NCBI GenBank assembly: GCA_900764415.1
Contig: CAAFOA010000050.1
Span: 1 to 6,920, forward strand
Reading direction: 5' to 3'
DNA: 6,920 bases
From: an uncultured Collinsella sp.
GTDB taxonomy: Bacteria; Actinomycetota; Coriobacteriia; Coriobacteriales; Coriobacteriaceae
In this document: piece after piece, positions 6,316-6,920 of the stretch
Position numbering within the stretch: position 1 is the first letter of the stretch
Layout of the letters: every line of letters begins with the position of its first letter
The notes under the pieces: model-generated
Told to the model about the DNA's origin: nothing
Seen by the model: only the letters and a program-made list of their open reading frames with translations
The model's database searches: none
Position numbers and translations under genes: made by a program

Positions 6316-6897
6316 CTATTTCAGCGTAATGCAGGATGCGAGGAGATCGCAGTACGTTTCTCCCGTGAAATCATAATTGATCCCAAGCGGGCGGTATCCA
6401 TCCTGGACATATCCCCAGTAAGGTCCGCCGGACAGCACTACAGTCTTGCCCGATGACGTCTTTCCAATCGTCTTAGAGAAGGCGGTCTCTGCGCCGTGCG
6501 GCGATCCATCGGTTGCGTATACCGTAAAGTTCGCTTTCGAGGCAACATCTTGCGCTGTAACGTCATTGGCGGTAAGGGTGTCGGACGTCGTTTCGAATTT
6601 CAACCAATCCATGGGGAACCAGTCGGGGAGGACCATTGTAAAGTAGTCGGTTTCAAACGTCCTTGCCTGCCTTGCCTCCTCGGCTTTCTTGGCCTCTTCC
6701 TCCGCCTGGCGCCTTGCCTCCTCCTCGGCCTGCTTTGCCGCCACGGCGTCGTCGCGGCGCTTGGTCGCGGCGGTCGCGAGCGCATCGGCGTCAATATTGA
6801 AGCCGGCCTTCTTGGCGCCCTTGTCCTCCTCGGCGTACTTCTTTGCCGCGGCGATCTGGTCGTCGGTCACTTCGGGCGCCTCGATCGGCTCCAGCGC
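6316..6897 (-). CDS. Unrecognised protein, C-terminal 193 residues (5' end missing)
   Basis: I do not recognise this protein. The frame is open to the contig end; the apparent GTG start at 6912 lies in adapter sequence, so the true N-terminus is missing. Residues are numbered from 6897. Positions 10-80 are rich in Ala, Glu, Lys, Arg and Gln, including AKQAEEEARRQAEEEAKKAEEARQAR (54-79), a long charged helix or coiled coil. A globular tail follows (about 80-193), beginning FETDYFTMVLPDWFPMDWLKF and including SGKTVVLSGGPYWGYVQDGYRP (149-170). Two cysteines near the end (183 and 189) could form a disulfide. No signal peptide, membrane segment or catalytic motif can be seen in the part present. 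The pattern of a charged helix followed by a small beta-rich domain suggests a cell-envelope or secreted protein, but this is a guess. It converges on the hydrolase gene across the repeat cluster. Confidence 0.7.
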   Translation of the reverse strand, partial: ALEPIEAPEVTDDQIAAAKKYAEEDKGAKKAGFNIDADALATAATKRRDDAVAAKQAEEEARRQAEEEAKKAEEARQARTFETDYFTMVLPDWFPMDWLKFETTSDTLTANDVTAQDVASKANFTVYATDGSPHGAETAFSKTIGKTSSGKTVVLSGGPYWGYVQDGYRPLGINYDFTGETYCDLLASCITLK

Positions 6898-6899
6898 CC

Positions 6900-6920
6900 G
6901 TCTCTTATACACATCTCCGA
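6900..6920. other. Nextera transposase adapter remnant at contig end
   Basis: The terminal bases TCTCTTATACACATCTCCGA (6901-6920) match the Nextera mosaic-end plus the start of the index-side adapter, and base 6900 also fits. Bases 6898-6899 match the adapter at one of two positions. This is a library artefact, not genomic DNA, and it marks the true end of the contig. Confidence 0.95.

Noticed and set aside
5977..6376. Small open frames (about 84-108 codons) across the repeat region
   Set aside because: They overlap the hairpin repeats on both strands, their translations follow the DNA period, and none has a good ribosome binding site.
6898..6912. GTG start of the right-end protein
   Set aside because: It lies in sequencing adapter sequence.

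Overview
The window looks like a piece of a high-GC genome from the gut actinobacterial class Coriobacteriia, most likely Collinsella or a close relative. This is inferred from base composition, from Shine-Dalgarno-led genes, and from the way the asparaginyl-tRNA synthetase, the Crr-like PTS protein and the acyltransferase-SGNH protein read; no database search was possible. Both outer genes are cut by the window edges. The last bases are a Nextera-type sequencing adapter, so the right edge is a real contig end.

Layout: (1) 1-255, minus: the N-terminal part of a winged-helix regulator, probably of the WYL type, running off the left edge. (2) 256-503: a gap holding the asnS terminator and three copies of a short TTTTCAACA motif. 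(3) 504-1907, minus: asnS, complete, with its own promoter. (4) 2044-3978, minus: a 644-residue membrane acyltransferase fused to an extracellular SGNH esterase domain. Its acyltransferase domain has Arg where the family has an essential His. (5) 3979-4213: a gap with a 12-bp inverted repeat. (6) 4214-4777, minus: crr, a stand-alone glucose-type PTS EIIA, preceded by a good promoter and a LacI-operator-like palindrome. (7) 5024-5923, plus: an alpha/beta hydrolase of the acetyl-esterase type, divergent from crr. (8) 5924-6315: a convergent intergenic region filled with three kinds of repeat: a long near-perfect inverted repeat, three 62-bp tandem units that each fold into a hairpin, and a REP-like palindromic element. 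(9) 6316-6897, minus: the C-terminal part of an unrecognised protein with a charged helical stretch and a globular tail.

The genes form no obvious single pathway. asnS is translation housekeeping. The acyltransferase-SGNH protein probably acetylates a cell-envelope polymer. crr handles phosphoryl transfer in sugar uptake and possibly carbon signalling. The hydrolase may deacetylate carbohydrate esters. I found no convincing new multi-gene system. The most informative non-coding region is the repeat cluster at 5948-6261; the most informative coding anomaly is the His-to-Arg change in the acyltransferase motif.
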